This document shows positions 50,581 through 59,760 of a DNA stretch of 64,000 nucleotides, piece by piece. The DNA lies in NCBI RefSeq assembly GCF_047228935.1, contig NZ_JBFEGG010000001.1, positions 310,001 to 374,000 on the forward strand, in the 5' to 3' direction. This stretch comes from Ornithinibacillus sp047228935 (GTDB lineage Bacteria > Bacillota > Bacilli > Bacillales > Amphibacillaceae). Numbering within the stretch: position 1 is the first letter of the stretch; each line of letters begins with the position of its first letter. The notes beneath the pieces are model-generated. The model was not told the origin of the DNA. It did not search any database and worked only from the letters and a program-made list of their open reading frames with translations. Position numbers and translations under genes: made by a program.

Positions 50581-50949
50581 ATGCAAAGGAGATTTTTCTT
50601 TGTAGGAATACTATTACTAATCTTTTTTATGATGAGAGTCTTTCTCTCTATATTCAACGGGGATGTTATAATAGTAGAAATAATCAATTGGGGATCTCTC
50701 GTGTACATGGCATTTATAATTAGTTATCTTTACCCACAATTTAAGGAAAATGATGAACGTAGTAAACAAATCAAACAAAAGGGAATGTACTATACCATTT
50801 TTATCATTTTGCTTACTTTAATAGCACTAAATCTACTAATTCAGTTCGATATCTTAGAATTTAGTGTATTAGAAGTTGTTCGAATCCTTATTTCTCTAGT
50901 AATTGTAACCTTTTGGACGACGTGGCTTATATTATCTAAACGCATGTAG
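50581..50949 (+). CDS. Small membrane protein with DER motif (second of two)
   Basis: 122 aa with four predicted TM helices (about 4-22, 31-50, 69-88, 95-118) and a central cytoplasmic loop NDERSKQIKQKGMYYT (about 57-72). TATAAGGAGTG precedes the ATG. It follows the previous gene by 58 nt with no terminator between, so it is probably the third member of the cassette. The same DER-x-K-G pattern occurs in the first membrane protein. Not assigned to a characterised family. Confidence 0.72.
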   Translation: MQRRFFFVGILLLIFFMMRVFLSIFNGDVIIVEIINWGSLVYMAFIISYLYPQFKENDERSKQIKQKGMYYTIFIILLTLIALNLLIQFDILEFSVLEVVRILISLVIVTFWTTWLILSKRM

Positions 50950-50953
50950 TTAT

Positions 50954-50978
50954 AAAACCGCTAATGCGGTTTTTTTTG
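50954..50978 (+). terminator. Terminator of the Xre/DER cassette
   Basis: AAACCGC (50955-50961), loop TAAT, GCGGTTT (50966-50972) and further T residues. Confidence 0.9.
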
Positions 50979-51066
50979 TGTGGTTACAGAAACTTTAGAA
51001 TATATCCTACGAACGTGCATTCGCTATTGGAATTTGATAGAATAAGATGAAAGAGGAGGGATGATA

Positions 51067-52287
51067 TTGGAAAAGAAAATTTCCTTTATTCATGCAGCGG
51101 ACCTACATTTAGATAGCCCATTTAATGGATTATCAGATATTAATCAGGAGTTATTTCAAGAAATACGGAAAAGTACGTTTACAGCGCTTCAGAATCTAGT
51201 AGATACAGCCATTAAGAAGAAAGTTGACTTTGTACTCTTAGTAGGCGATTTATTCGATAATGAAAAACAAAGTCTAAAAGCACAAATTAGTTTACGAAAT
51301 GCCTTTGAAGAATTACAACGCCATCATATAGAAGTGTATTTATCCTATGGTAATCATGATTTTATAGAAGGAAATATTTATCCAATTACATATCCAGAAA
51401 ATGTTCATGTTTTCCCAGATGAACAAGTACACACATTTATTTATGAAAAAGATAATAACCCACTAGCTCAGATTTATGGATTTAGTTATGAACGACGGTC
51501 TTTAACCGACAACAAGGTTAAGGAGTTTAAAAACGTTAATCCGCATATTCCGTATCATATTGCAATGCTTCACGGTAGTATTGAAAGTAATACAGAACAT
51601 GATACATATGCTCCGTTTCGACTTGGAGATTTAATAGAAAAAGATATGGACTACTGGGCGCTAGGTCACATCCATAAACGAGAAATCTTAAAGGAGAATC
51701 CTTATATTGTTTATCCCGGGAATACCCAAGGGAGAAATAGAAAGGAAATCGGTGCAAAAGGTTGTTATTATGTGGAGCTAATGGAAGGTAACGAAACTCT
51801 AGAATTTATTCCACTTCACGCTATTCTCTATAGTCAAGTTACGGTTGATATAACGAATTGTGAAGCGATTCACCAAGTGGAACAGGTCATTATAGAACAA
51901 CTGAAAGACATAGACGCAGGTTCACCTCAACTACTTGATATGAAAATCTATAGTAACAAGAATAATATATTTGAGTGGAAAAACGATAATCTAATAGAAG
52001 ATTTACTAGAGATTATTAATGAGAGTTTAAGCCAACAAAAAAATTGGATCTATATTTTCCGTCATACGATTGAATTTACAGGTAGTCATACTGATAGTTA
52101 TAAGGGTGAGCATTTTCTTGGAGAAATGACCTTGAATTTAGATGATTTCTCACCTGCAGATCATTTAACAGAATTATATCATCATAAGGTAGTAAGAAAA
52201 TTTTTAGATGGTTTGTCACTGGAAGATGAAGAACGAATAAAGAAAGAAGCTTATGAGCTTGTTTTACATGAGCTGATGAAGGAGTGA
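51067..52287 (+). CDS. yhaO: DNA repair metallophosphoesterase YhaO (SbcD/Mre11-like)
   Basis: 406-aa calcineurin-type nuclease subunit. Metal-binding motifs: HAADLHLDSP (near 9), LLVGDLFDN (near 58), SYGNHDF (near 94), MLHGS and GHIHKRE. The C-terminal 130 residues form the capping or partner-binding region. Start TTG 51067 lies 6 nt after GAGGAGGG, whereas ATG 51061 directly abuts it. It is coupled to yhaN, its presumed ATPase partner, as an SbcCD/Rad50-Mre11-like pair. Confidence 0.9.
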   Translation: MEKKISFIHAADLHLDSPFNGLSDINQELFQEIRKSTFTALQNLVDTAIKKKVDFVLLVGDLFDNEKQSLKAQISLRNAFEELQRHHIEVYLSYGNHDFIEGNIYPITYPENVHVFPDEQVHTFIYEKDNNPLAQIYGFSYERRSLTDNKVKEFKNVNPHIPYHIAMLHGSIESNTEHDTYAPFRLGDLIEKDMDYWALGHIHKREILKENPYIVYPGNTQGRNRKEIGAKGCYYVELMEGNETLEFIPLHAILYSQVTVDITNCEAIHQVEQVIIEQLKDIDAGSPQLLDMKIYSNKNNIFEWKNDNLIEDLLEIINESLSQQKNWIYIFRHTIEFTGSHTDSYKGEHFLGEMTLNLDDFSPADHLTELYHHKVVRKFLDGLSLEDEERIKKEAYELVLHELMKE

Positions 52288-52292
52288 AAAAA

Positions 52293-55268
52293 ATGAAACT
52301 ACTCCAAGCAACCATTTATGGATTTGGTAAATGTGTTGATTATCATATCGATTTCAAGAGCCAATCATTTCTAACTATATATGGGGAAAATGAGTCTGGT
52401 AAAACAACTATGCAGCGTTTTATTTTGTTTATGCTCTTTGGGCTCCCACCAAAGCAGCGTAAGTTATATCAACCGAAGACTAGTAGTAGAATGGGAGGAA
52501 GTTTAACGGTATATGATCATGAAGTCGGTCAGTATACAATTGAACGCCTAGCAGATACGAGAAACGGTGCTGCGATTTGTCTTACAAAAGATGGAAAAGA
52601 GTATGATGAAACATGGCTTCAGGAAAGATTACAAGGGATAAATGAAAAAACATATAAAGCGATATATTCTTTTTCAGCGACTGATTTAAGTCACTTACAA
52701 GAAATAAAAGAAGAAAATATAAGTGAAGTATTACTAGGAATCGGCCTAACTGGTTCAGCTCAGATTCATGCTATAGAGAAAAGACTTGATCAAAGAATAA
52801 GTGATTATTTTAAGCCATATGGAAAAAATCCAGCTGTCAACCAACAATTAGTGAAGCTAGAACAGCTTCAAAAGCAGTTAATAGAGTTAAAAAATGAAGA
52901 AGCAACATATCAGGAAAAGAAAAATGCAATGGTAGAAATGGAAAAAACAATCACTTCGATTACACAGCAAACAAATAAATTAAAACAAAAACAATACGAG
53001 TTAGAAAAAATTGTCCAGGCTCTACCTCAAATAAAAGCTTACAAACAGTATCAAAATAAACTGAAAGAGTTACCCGATGAGTTACCTTTCCCCGAAGAAG
53101 GTATAGAACGATTAGAATCATTAAAAGATAAACAGTATCCTATACAGAGTGAAATAAAGGTATTAGAAAAAAATAAGGAAAGTCTTGTATTAGAAAAAAA
53201 TGAATTACAGTCCATAAACTACAAGTTTCCATTTGAAGAAGCTGTAAACGTCTATTCCAAGCATGCAGATTACCAAAAGCATCAGGAAAATCTATTATCT
53301 ACTCAAGAACAAATAAAAAGACTAGAAGAAGAAATTAATAACAAAATATTGGAATTAAATTTAGGCATAGGCAAAGACGAACTGGAAAATATATCACTTC
53401 CTTTTCAATTGGAACATAAATGGTCTGAATTGAAGAGAACATTTGAGAATTTAAACAACGAGTTTGAAACGATCAAGGAAAATATACATTTACAACAAGC
53501 AAATCAAAAAAGAATCGAACAGGAATTACAGGATATTAGTTTATCTTTGCTTACACCAGATAAAAGAAAAGAACTAGAGGAAATCGTCGAGACTTATAAG
53601 GAAAATAAACTACTAGATGCTTTGCAAAAGGAAAAAAATGAACAACAAACTAATTGGGTGAAAACGAAACAACAGACTAATAAGCGAATAGGACAATTTC
53701 TTGGTATAAGTATTTTTGTCGGAATTTTCTTCGCGGTATTAGCATTTTTTACTAAAGACTATCTGTATGTAACTATTACATTTATCAGCATTCTATTAGG
53801 ATTAGTTCAGTGGGGATTTGGAAAAAAATCGATTCAAAATATGGAAGCTATGCTAAACCCAATAACTATATCTCATAATTCTAAGGTAGTTATTACTGAA
53901 GTTGAAAGACAAAAGGCAGCAGAGCTTCTTGAAATGCATCAAATTAACTTACGTGAAATGGAATTACTAGAGGATAAACTAAGAGATTCAGACATTATGT
54001 TGAATCAATTGCAAGAACAGAAAGTCTTATTAGAAAATAGAAAAGCCAACTTACAACGTGATATTGATACCCAGAGGGCTACTTATCCTTTTCTAGCCAA
54101 TATAGAGGTGATATACTGGCAGGAGCTATATCATGCTTTAAAAGGAATTTGCAAAGTTGTTAGTCATATTAACCATTTAAAATTACGAGAACGGGATCTT
54201 CTTAAGGAAATAGAAAAATATCATGAAGCTGTGGATTTATTTTTTGATACCCTCGAATTTGACAGTACTCCGAGGACTATAGAAGCTAGACTAGAATATT
54301 TAGAAGCAGAGTTAGAAAAATATCGGGATCGTGAAAAACAACTTCAACAAATCGATAAAAAGCTTATCGAAGTAAATGAGGATTTGAATGAGTTAGTAAT
54401 TCAATGTAATACGTTAAAGCAGGAAATTCATTCCCTATTTGAAATTGCAAAAGTTAAAGATGAAGAAGCTTATTATCAAAAATCAAGAGAGCTAATGGAA
54501 CAAAGGGAACTTGCAAATAGTTGCAAAAACATAAAAACTCAATTCTCTAACTATTTCACAGAAGATAAGTGGGAAGAATTAGTTAATAAGCCTCCGCAAC
54601 AAAATATCATTGAATTAGATATAGCTACTACAAATGAAGAAATACACAAGTTAGAGGAGGAAAAAGAAGAAAAAAGACAACAATTAGCTAGAATTACTCT
54701 TGAATTTCAAAAACTAGAATCATCGGAAGTGTATTCACAAATTATGCATATGTTCGAGTCAGAAAAGGAAAAGTTAGCAAACCTTGCTCGAAAATGGGCT
54801 GTTCATAAGGTAGCAAAAGAATTGTTGACCGAAACAAAAGGAAACTTCCGGGATAAATACTTAACAAAAGTAATGGAAAAAACTACATACTTTTTCCAGT
54901 TAATTACAGATAACGTCTATATCAATGTGTTTCCACCTATAGAAGAGAAACCATTTATAGTAGAGCGCCAAGATCATATACGGTTCCATGTTCAGGAATT
55001 ATCTCAGGGGACAATTAATCAATTATATGTATCCTTGCGATTAGCGATTAGCATGGTAATGAGTGAAAGTCTACAAATGCCTTTTATTATGGATGATGCC
55101 TTTGTTCACTTTGACATGATACGTTATGATCGGATGATTCAAATTTTAGAAAATGTTTCAGACCAACATCAAATCCTTTTATTTACTTGTAAACAGGACT
55201 TGACATCAAGAATTAATGACAAAAACTTACTGCGGTTGACAAATGCAGTACCCATAGTAGAAAATTAG
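52293..55268 (+). CDS. yhaN: SbcC/Rad50-like ATPase YhaN with central membrane hairpin
   Basis: 991-aa SMC-like protein. Walker A GENESGKTT lies at residues 32-40, long coiled coils follow (about 180-460 and 530-840), and the C-terminal ATPase half has a signature-like ELSQGTINQLY and Walker B FIMDDAFVHFD. Two adjacent TM segments (about 473-512, FLGISIFVGIFFAVLAFFTK then a second helix) interrupt the coiled coil where Rad50 has its zinc hook, so the tip should sit in the membrane. ATG 52293 follows AAGGAG; the in-frame GTG 52284 overlaps it. Confidence 0.88.
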   Translation: MKLLQATIYGFGKCVDYHIDFKSQSFLTIYGENESGKTTMQRFILFMLFGLPPKQRKLYQPKTSSRMGGSLTVYDHEVGQYTIERLADTRNGAAICLTKDGKEYDETWLQERLQGINEKTYKAIYSFSATDLSHLQEIKEENISEVLLGIGLTGSAQIHAIEKRLDQRISDYFKPYGKNPAVNQQLVKLEQLQKQLIELKNEEATYQEKKNAMVEMEKTITSITQQTNKLKQKQYELEKIVQALPQIKAYKQYQNKLKELPDELPFPEEGIERLESLKDKQYPIQSEIKVLEKNKESLVLEKNELQSINYKFPFEEAVNVYSKHADYQKHQENLLSTQEQIKRLEEEINNKILELNLGIGKDELENISLPFQLEHKWSELKRTFENLNNEFETIKENIHLQQANQKRIEQELQDISLSLLTPDKRKELEEIVETYKENKLLDALQKEKNEQQTNWVKTKQQTNKRIGQFLGISIFVGIFFAVLAFFTKDYLYVTITFISILLGLVQWGFGKKSIQNMEAMLNPITISHNSKVVITEVERQKAAELLEMHQINLREMELLEDKLRDSDIMLNQLQEQKVLLENRKANLQRDIDTQRATYPFLANIEVIYWQELYHALKGICKVVSHINHLKLRERDLLKEIEKYHEAVDLFFDTLEFDSTPRTIEARLEYLEAELEKYRDREKQLQQIDKKLIEVNEDLNELVIQCNTLKQEIHSLFEIAKVKDEEAYYQKSRELMEQRELANSCKNIKTQFSNYFTEDKWEELVNKPPQQNIIELDIATTNEEIHKLEEEKEEKRQQLARITLEFQKLESSEVYSQIMHMFESEKEKLANLARKWAVHKVAKELLTETKGNFRDKYLTKVMEKTTYFFQLITDNVYINVFPPIEEKPFIVERQDHIRFHVQELSQGTINQLYVSLRLAISMVMSESLQMPFIMDDAFVHFDMIRYDRMIQILENVSDQHQILLFTCKQDLTSRINDKNLLRLTNAVPIVEN

Positions 55269-55388
55269 TAATAAAATAAAGTATACGAGTGATAAACTAT
55301 AGCTAATCCATTGATGATACTAGATGAAATATCCTTATCTATACATGTTAGAACTTCGTATATCATGCACAATTGGAGGGTACTTCCT

Positions 55389-55937
55389 GTGACAGAGGAC
55401 AAAAGAAGTAAAGAATGGGAAAAACACGAAGAAACAATTGAAAAATTCATCCAAACGATTGCGAAGAATATGAATTTATATGGCTTAACTTCTTCCATAG
55501 GTAGATTATACGGTGTTCTATATTTTTCCGATGAACCAATGACATTAGATGATATGAGGGAAGCTCTTGAAATGAGTAAGACAAGCATGTCAACTGGGGT
55601 TAGAGCACTCTCTGATATGAAAATGGTCGAATCAACTTATAAAAAGGGTATTCGCAAAGACTTATATCAATCGGAAGAAGATTGGTACAAATCCTTCACA
55701 TCTTTGTTTGGAAATCGTTGGAGAAAGAACACAGAATCGAATATTGAAGAGGCTGAAGAAACATTAGAGGAACTAAGAATGATATATGATTCAACAGAAG
55801 ATGAAGATTTAAGACAAAGAATTAATCGTGATTTGGAGCGATTAGAATATGCGAAGAATTATTATAAATGGTTAATGAAATTTATCCATGTTGTTGAGTC
55901 AGGAGAGATATTCGAATATATACCGAAGAATAAATAA
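55389..55937 (+). CDS. GbsR/MarR-family transcriptional regulator (first)
   Basis: 182-aa winged-helix regulator, the usual GbsR length. The HTH core is MTLDDMREALEMSKTSMSTGVRALSDMKMVESTYKKG (in part, about 51-87). A C-terminal helical dimerisation part follows. GbsR in B. subtilis represses choline import and glycine betaine synthesis genes; relatives OpcR/OpuAR control compatible-solute importers. Start is GTG 55389, 8 nt after GGAGGG; an upstream in-frame ATG has no ribosome site. It is placed between yhaN and yhaM, which are neighbours in B. subtilis. Its target here is unknown. Confidence 0.85.
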   Translation: MTEDKRSKEWEKHEETIEKFIQTIAKNMNLYGLTSSIGRLYGVLYFSDEPMTLDDMREALEMSKTSMSTGVRALSDMKMVESTYKKGIRKDLYQSEEDWYKSFTSLFGNRWRKNTESNIEEAEETLEELRMIYDSTEDEDLRQRINRDLERLEYAKNYYKWLMKFIHVVESGEIFEYIPKNK

Positions 55938-55941
55938 AGTT

Positions 55942-56000
55942 ATAACAGCTGAGATTGACGATTGCTTTTAAATGCGAGGAGTCAATCTCATTTCTGTTAT
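55942..56000 (+). terminator. Long hairpin between the GbsR-type gene and yhaM
   Basis: ATAACAG and GAGATTGAC (55942-55959) pair with GTCAATCTC and CTGTTAT (55981-56000). Few T residues follow, so it may be an RNA end or a leader structure just before the yhaM ribosome site rather than a strict terminator. Confidence 0.5.
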
Positions 56001-56015
56001 GGGGGAGGAATTCAT

Positions 56016-56963
56016 ATGGCATTAGGAATTGGACATCACAATATCGGGGATTCATTTGAAGGATTTGTTTTGATAAGAGAAGCAATAAAGGGAACAGCGA
56101 GTAATGGTAAACCTTTTCTTACGCTCAAGCTAAGAGATGCAACTGGGGAAATTGAGGCAAAGCTATGGGATATTACAGGAGAAGATGAATCACTATTTGT
56201 TCAAGAACAAATTATTCGTATTACCGGTGAAATGAATCAATTTCGTGGAAAAGCCCAAATGCGAATTAATTCTATCCGGTTAGCACAAGCAACGGATGGG
56301 GTACAAATTTCAGATTTTCTAGAAAAGGCACCAGTTGAACGTGAGGAATTGATGACAAAACTCACAGAGATTATTTTTGAAATGCAAAATCCAACCATTC
56401 AACGAATTGTCAGAGCCATCATTAAAAAGTATCAGGATCCTTTATTACTTTTCCCTGCTGCTACGAGAAATCATCATGAGTATGTGTCGGGACTTGCCCA
56501 CCATATCGTTAGCATGTTGAAGATCGCAAGAGAATTATGTGAATTGTACCCACAGTTAAATAAAGATCTTCTGTACGCAGGCATTATTTTACATGATATT
56601 GGGAAGTTAAAAGAATTGTCTGGAGTAGTCTCTACATCTTATACGCTACAGGGAAAACTGCTAGGGCATATTCCACTTATGGTGGAGGAAATCGGTCATA
56701 TTGCTAGAGAATTAGAAGTTGAGGGTGAGGAAGTTCTTATTCTTCAACATTTAGTGCTCTCCCATCACGGAAAAGCCGAATGGGGTAGTCCAACACCACC
56801 ATTAATAAGAGAAGCTGAGATTTTACATTTCATTGATTTAATAGATGCAAAACTGAATATGTTAAATCGTGCATTAGATAAAATAAAACCAGGAGAATTC
56901 ACAGAGCGTTTATATGCGATGGATAATCGTTCATTCTATAAACCAACATTTGAAGAGAAGTGA
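56016..56963 (+). CDS. yhaM: 3'-5' exoribonuclease YhaM
   Basis: 315 aa. An N-terminal OB-fold nucleic-acid-binding domain (about 10-90, GSDxFEGFVLIREA-type start and KPFLTLKLRDATGEIEAKLWD) is followed by an HD domain with paired His (LAHHIVSML) and His-Asp (ILHDIGKLKEL). YhaM degrades RNA and also single-stranded DNA in a Mn- or Co-dependent way. ATG 56016 follows GGGGGAGGA by 7 nt; the upstream in-frame ATG lies in the hairpin region. yhaL follows. Confidence 0.92.
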   Translation: MALGIGHHNIGDSFEGFVLIREAIKGTASNGKPFLTLKLRDATGEIEAKLWDITGEDESLFVQEQIIRITGEMNQFRGKAQMRINSIRLAQATDGVQISDFLEKAPVEREELMTKLTEIIFEMQNPTIQRIVRAIIKKYQDPLLLFPAATRNHHEYVSGLAHHIVSMLKIARELCELYPQLNKDLLYAGIILHDIGKLKELSGVVSTSYTLQGKLLGHIPLMVEEIGHIARELEVEGEEVLILQHLVLSHHGKAEWGSPTPPLIREAEILHFIDLIDAKLNMLNRALDKIKPGEFTERLYAMDNRSFYKPTFEEK

Positions 56964-57035
56964 TTTTTTAAGTAATCATTTTACCCACTTGTACATATAA
57001 ATTTAATAAGTAGTTTTGGACAAGGGGGTAAGAAC

Positions 57036-57233
57036 ATGATATTAGGAATGCCTTGGTGGGTTTTCATGGTTATTTTATTTATATTCTTTAGTGGTTATAT
57101 GTCTTTTCGTGCAATGCGTGCAGAAAAGGAACTAGAGAGGCAATATATTGAGCGAGAAGGACAGGTCTATATCAGAAGAATGGAAGAAGAACGTGAACAA
57201 CGTGGCAAAAAACAAAAGGAAGTAACGAATTAG
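57036..57233 (+). CDS. yhaL: YhaL-like small sporulation membrane protein
   Basis: 65 aa. One TM helix at the N-terminus (about 4-24, MPWWVFMVILFIFFSGYMSF) and a charged, helical C-terminus (EKELERQYIEREGQVYIRRMEEEREQR in part). It matches YhaL, known as a sporulation protein located between yhaM and prsA in B. subtilis; the same position is kept here. GGACAAGGGGGT precedes the ATG. Confidence 0.85.
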   Translation: MILGMPWWVFMVILFIFFSGYMSFRAMRAEKELERQYIEREGQVYIRRMEEEREQRGKKQKEVTN

Positions 57234-57240
57234 AACAATT

Positions 57241-57283
57241 AAAAAAGACAGCTTTCCATATCTTTTGGAAAGCTGTCTTTTTA
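57241..57283. terminator. Bidirectional terminator between yhaL and prsA
   Basis: Perfect stem AAAAAGACAGCTTTCC with its complement around loop ATATCTTTT, T-rich on both strands. Confidence 0.92.
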
Positions 57284-57292
57284 TTAATTGAT

Positions 57293-58189
57293 TTATCCTT
57301 GTGCTTCTGGTGCTTTAAATAAATCTTTAAATTCATCAATCTTAACATCTACGCCAGCATCTTCAATAAGCTTGTTCATTTTTTCTTGAACTGCAGCATA
57401 GTCAATCTTCTCTGAAGCTAGTTGACGACGAATGTCTTCTTTTTTCTCCTCAAGTGTAGGGATATCGGTTACTTTAATGAAATGGGTACCGAATTCAGAC
57501 TTAACAGGTCCACTAACTTCATTCTCTTTTAGAGCGTATGCTGCATCTTCAAATTCTTTTACCATTTTTCCAGTAGCAAAATATCCTAAATCTCCACCAT
57601 TAGCTGCACTACCATCAGTAGAGTATTCTTTAGCTAATTCCGCAAAATCTTCGCCTTCATCTAATTTTTTCTGAACTTCCGTAACAAGTTCTGCTGCTTC
57701 TTCTTGTGTTGTTTCTTCATTTTTCTGAATTAAAATATGGCTTGCACGAATTTCTAGTTCACGATTTTCTTTCATTTCATTATATTTATTTTCTATTTCT
57801 TCATCTGAGATATCAACATCTTCAAACATTAACTTTTCTTGAAGTAGGCGTTGATAAGTTTGGTCACGGAATGCATCCTCGTCTGGATAACCTTGTTGCA
57901 TTAACCATGCAGAGAACATTTCACCTTGTTCGTCCTTTGTTTCTTGAACTGCTTGATCTACTTCTTCATCCGTTACCTCATATTTATCTTCTAATACTTT
58001 AATAACCACCATATTGTAAAGCGCACTTTCTCCAATATAGCTTTTCATTTCATTATAGAAGTCATCTTTTGTTATGTCTCCTACTTTTGATTCTACAATT
58101 ACTTCTGAGTTTGCTTCATCATCAGCACTACAAGCAGATAATAATAAAACACCTGCAGTAATGGTTGCTGCGATTGTTAGTTTTTTCAT
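57293..58189 (-). CDS. prsA: Extracytoplasmic foldase lipoprotein PrsA
   Basis: 298-aa peptidyl-prolyl isomerase and chaperone for secreted proteins. Lipobox LLSAC (Cys20), N-terminal SurA-like helical domain (about 30-140), parvulin domain (about 146-240; RASHILIQ, LAKEYSTDGSAANGGDLGYF, GPVKSEFGTHFIKV) and a C-terminal helical tail. Essential for secretion in several Bacillus species. ATG 58189 with TAGGAGTGTAATG ribosome site. Monocistronic. Confidence 0.95.
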   Translation of the reverse strand: MKKLTIAATITAGVLLLSACSADDEANSEVIVESKVGDITKDDFYNEMKSYIGESALYNMVVIKVLEDKYEVTDEEVDQAVQETKDEQGEMFSAWLMQQGYPDEDAFRDQTYQRLLQEKLMFEDVDISDEEIENKYNEMKENRELEIRASHILIQKNEETTQEEAAELVTEVQKKLDEGEDFAELAKEYSTDGSAANGGDLGYFATGKMVKEFEDAAYALKENEVSGPVKSEFGTHFIKVTDIPTLEEKKEDIRRQLASEKIDYAAVQEKMNKLIEDAGVDVKIDEFKDLFKAPEAQG

Positions 58190-58308
58190 TACATTACACT
58201 CCTAATCTCTTGTTACTTCACTTAATATTGATTAATATACCATAGTTTGTCTATAAAGTAATAGTTAAATGTAGAATTACTCATTTTTTACACAATTCAT
58301 ATTTAGAT

Positions 58309-58494
58309 TTAAACTACAGCATTTAATACTTTTATATAAGAGGATACCAGTAAGATAAGTATCATTATATTGGTAATACGAAATACACTAGCTTGTTTAG
58401 CAGCATTCATCTCTAATTTTTTACAAAATTTATCGGTTAATGAATTGAATATAATGAGAATGATGAAACCATAAACAAGGAAAACAAGGAACAT
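58309..58494 (-). CDS. Small two-helix membrane protein, unknown
   Basis: 61 aa. TM1 (about 2-18, FLVFLVYGFIILIIFNS), a short basic loop (DKFCKKLEMNAAKQA) and TM2 (about 40-58). GGAGGAGGTCGTAAGGT gives a credible ribosome site for ATG 58494. It lies between prsA and a DUF3267-like gene. No recognised family; the good start signal and hydrophobic pattern argue for a real gene. Confidence 0.6.
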   Translation of the reverse strand: MFLVFLVYGFIILIIFNSLTDKFCKKLEMNAAKQASVFRITNIMILILLVSSYIKVLNAVV

Positions 58495-58615
58495 ACCTTA
58501 CGACCTCCTCCTGTTCACTTCTTAACCAATTATTTACTTGTATAATTCAATGATTATAACTAAATAATATGAGGTTACCTATAAAATACTGTAACAAAAA
58601 TTTCAATTGTTGGAT

Positions 58616-58651
58616 AGTGAAAAAAAGAAGAGGCAATATTTGCCTCTTCTA
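58616..58651 (-). terminator. Terminator of the DUF3267-like gene
   Basis: AGAAGAGGCAA/TTGCCTCTTCT stem, followed by a T-run on the minus strand. Confidence 0.88.
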
Positions 58652-59188
58652 GTTTGCTTTTAATAAAATATCGAAACCTTGATCATCCTTCTCAACGATA
58701 GCGTGTCTCGGTGCCTTTAAAATATGTTTAATGGTTAAGAAGTCAATGAAGGATAACCCAATATTAATCGATGTGATTAAGAGAAAATATACATATATGC
58801 TTGGGAAAAGTAATGACATAATGATACCAGGAATTGTAATAACAATAGTTGGTGTTAGTGCTGAAACAATATAAGCATACTTATTTAAACGTGCATCCGC
58901 ATAAAATGTGAATATCGGTAATCCTTTTTTTCTATTGATTACTAATTTAATTCTTCTATTTATCATAATTAATGGTAAAATATGCAATAAAGAATGAAGT
59001 GTAGGTAACAGGATTAAAGCAATAACAAATAGTATCATACCAGAGTCATTTATTGGGTTACCTAAATGTAACATCGAAAACGGAACATATAGTAAGATAA
59101 AGGTTAGAAGACTAGTAAAACAAGATATTAAATTAATCCATTTCATACCATACTGCTTATTGAGATTAACAGATTTCCAGCAATTCAT
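58649..59188 (-). CDS. DUF3267-like membrane protein
   Basis: 179 aa, with TM helices at about 16-38, 45-68, 100-125 and 127-150. The segment ALILLPTLHSLLHILPLIM contains the His-containing motif of DUF3267 (HE or HS-x2-H), which gives a metalloprotease-like look. The canonical Glu is absent here (HSLLH), so peptidase activity is doubtful. AAGGAGAAGG precedes ATG 59188. Similar genes lie between prsA and yhaI in Bacillus, sometimes as yhaJ; I am not certain of that name. Confidence 0.65.
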   Translation of the reverse strand: MNCWKSVNLNKQYGMKWINLISCFTSLLTFILLYVPFSMLHLGNPINDSGMILFVIALILLPTLHSLLHILPLIMINRRIKLVINRKKGLPIFTFYADARLNKYAYIVSALTPTIVITIPGIIMSLLFPSIYVYFLLITSINIGLSFIDFLTIKHILKAPRHAIVEKDDQGFDILLKAN

Positions 59189-59393
59189 ATTCAGCCTTCT
59201 CCTTTACTTCGTTATGTTAAGTTATGACAATCATTCTTTATGAATGACTATTATTTCGAAAGCCTTATTGATGATATTATCTTATAGGAGAAAATGCAAT
59301 AGGATTTTCGAAAAAAAAATATATATAAATACTGGCAATAGAGATTATATTCTGATAACTATAAAAAGAGTGGGCAATAAGAGGGGGGAAAGT

Positions 59394-59729
59394 ATGATTC
59401 AGCGTGACAATTTGGCAACATTCCAATTACAATTGTTAACGAAGATTATAGATGTGAATAAATTCCCTTTCACCAAGATTGTCATTGAAAATAATGTGAC
59501 AGAAGAAGAGTATAATCAAATTTTTATGCTTTTGGAGAAAATTGATTTTGAATATATAGAGCAAAAACAAGAGGGGTTACTCGATTTTTCTTCCCTTTTA
59601 GCGAAATTCAGAAGTCTGTTAACGGAAAAGCTAGAACCAACTAAAACAATTTATGCATTGAGAAAGGAAGGTTGTTTTATTGAGCTGTTAGATGAATTTA
59701 TTAGCATAATAAAAAAAGATGGCTTATAA
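59394..59729 (+). CDS. yhaI: YhaI-like DUF1878 protein
   Basis: 111-aa helical cytosolic protein. FQLQLLTKIIDVNKFPFTKIVIEN and KLEPTKTIYALRKEGCFIELLDEFISI match the DUF1878/YhaI pattern. Start ATG 59394 (MIQRDN) follows AGAGGGGGGAA; a longer in-frame ATG at 59244 has no ribosome site. In B. subtilis yhaI precedes hpr (scoC); here the next gene is a GbsR-type regulator. Function unknown. Confidence 0.82.
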   Translation: MIQRDNLATFQLQLLTKIIDVNKFPFTKIVIENNVTEEEYNQIFMLLEKIDFEYIEQKQEGLLDFSSLLAKFRSLLTEKLEPTKTIYALRKEGCFIELLDEFISIIKKDGL

Positions 59730-59760
59730 GAGGTTTCCCTCTATAAGCCATCACTTTTTT
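59711..59760. terminator. Bidirectional terminator between yhaI and the second GbsR-type gene
   Basis: GATGGCTTATA and TATAAGCCATC (59718-59728, 59742-59752) with inner AGAGG/CCTCT, A-run before and T-run after. Confidence 0.9.
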
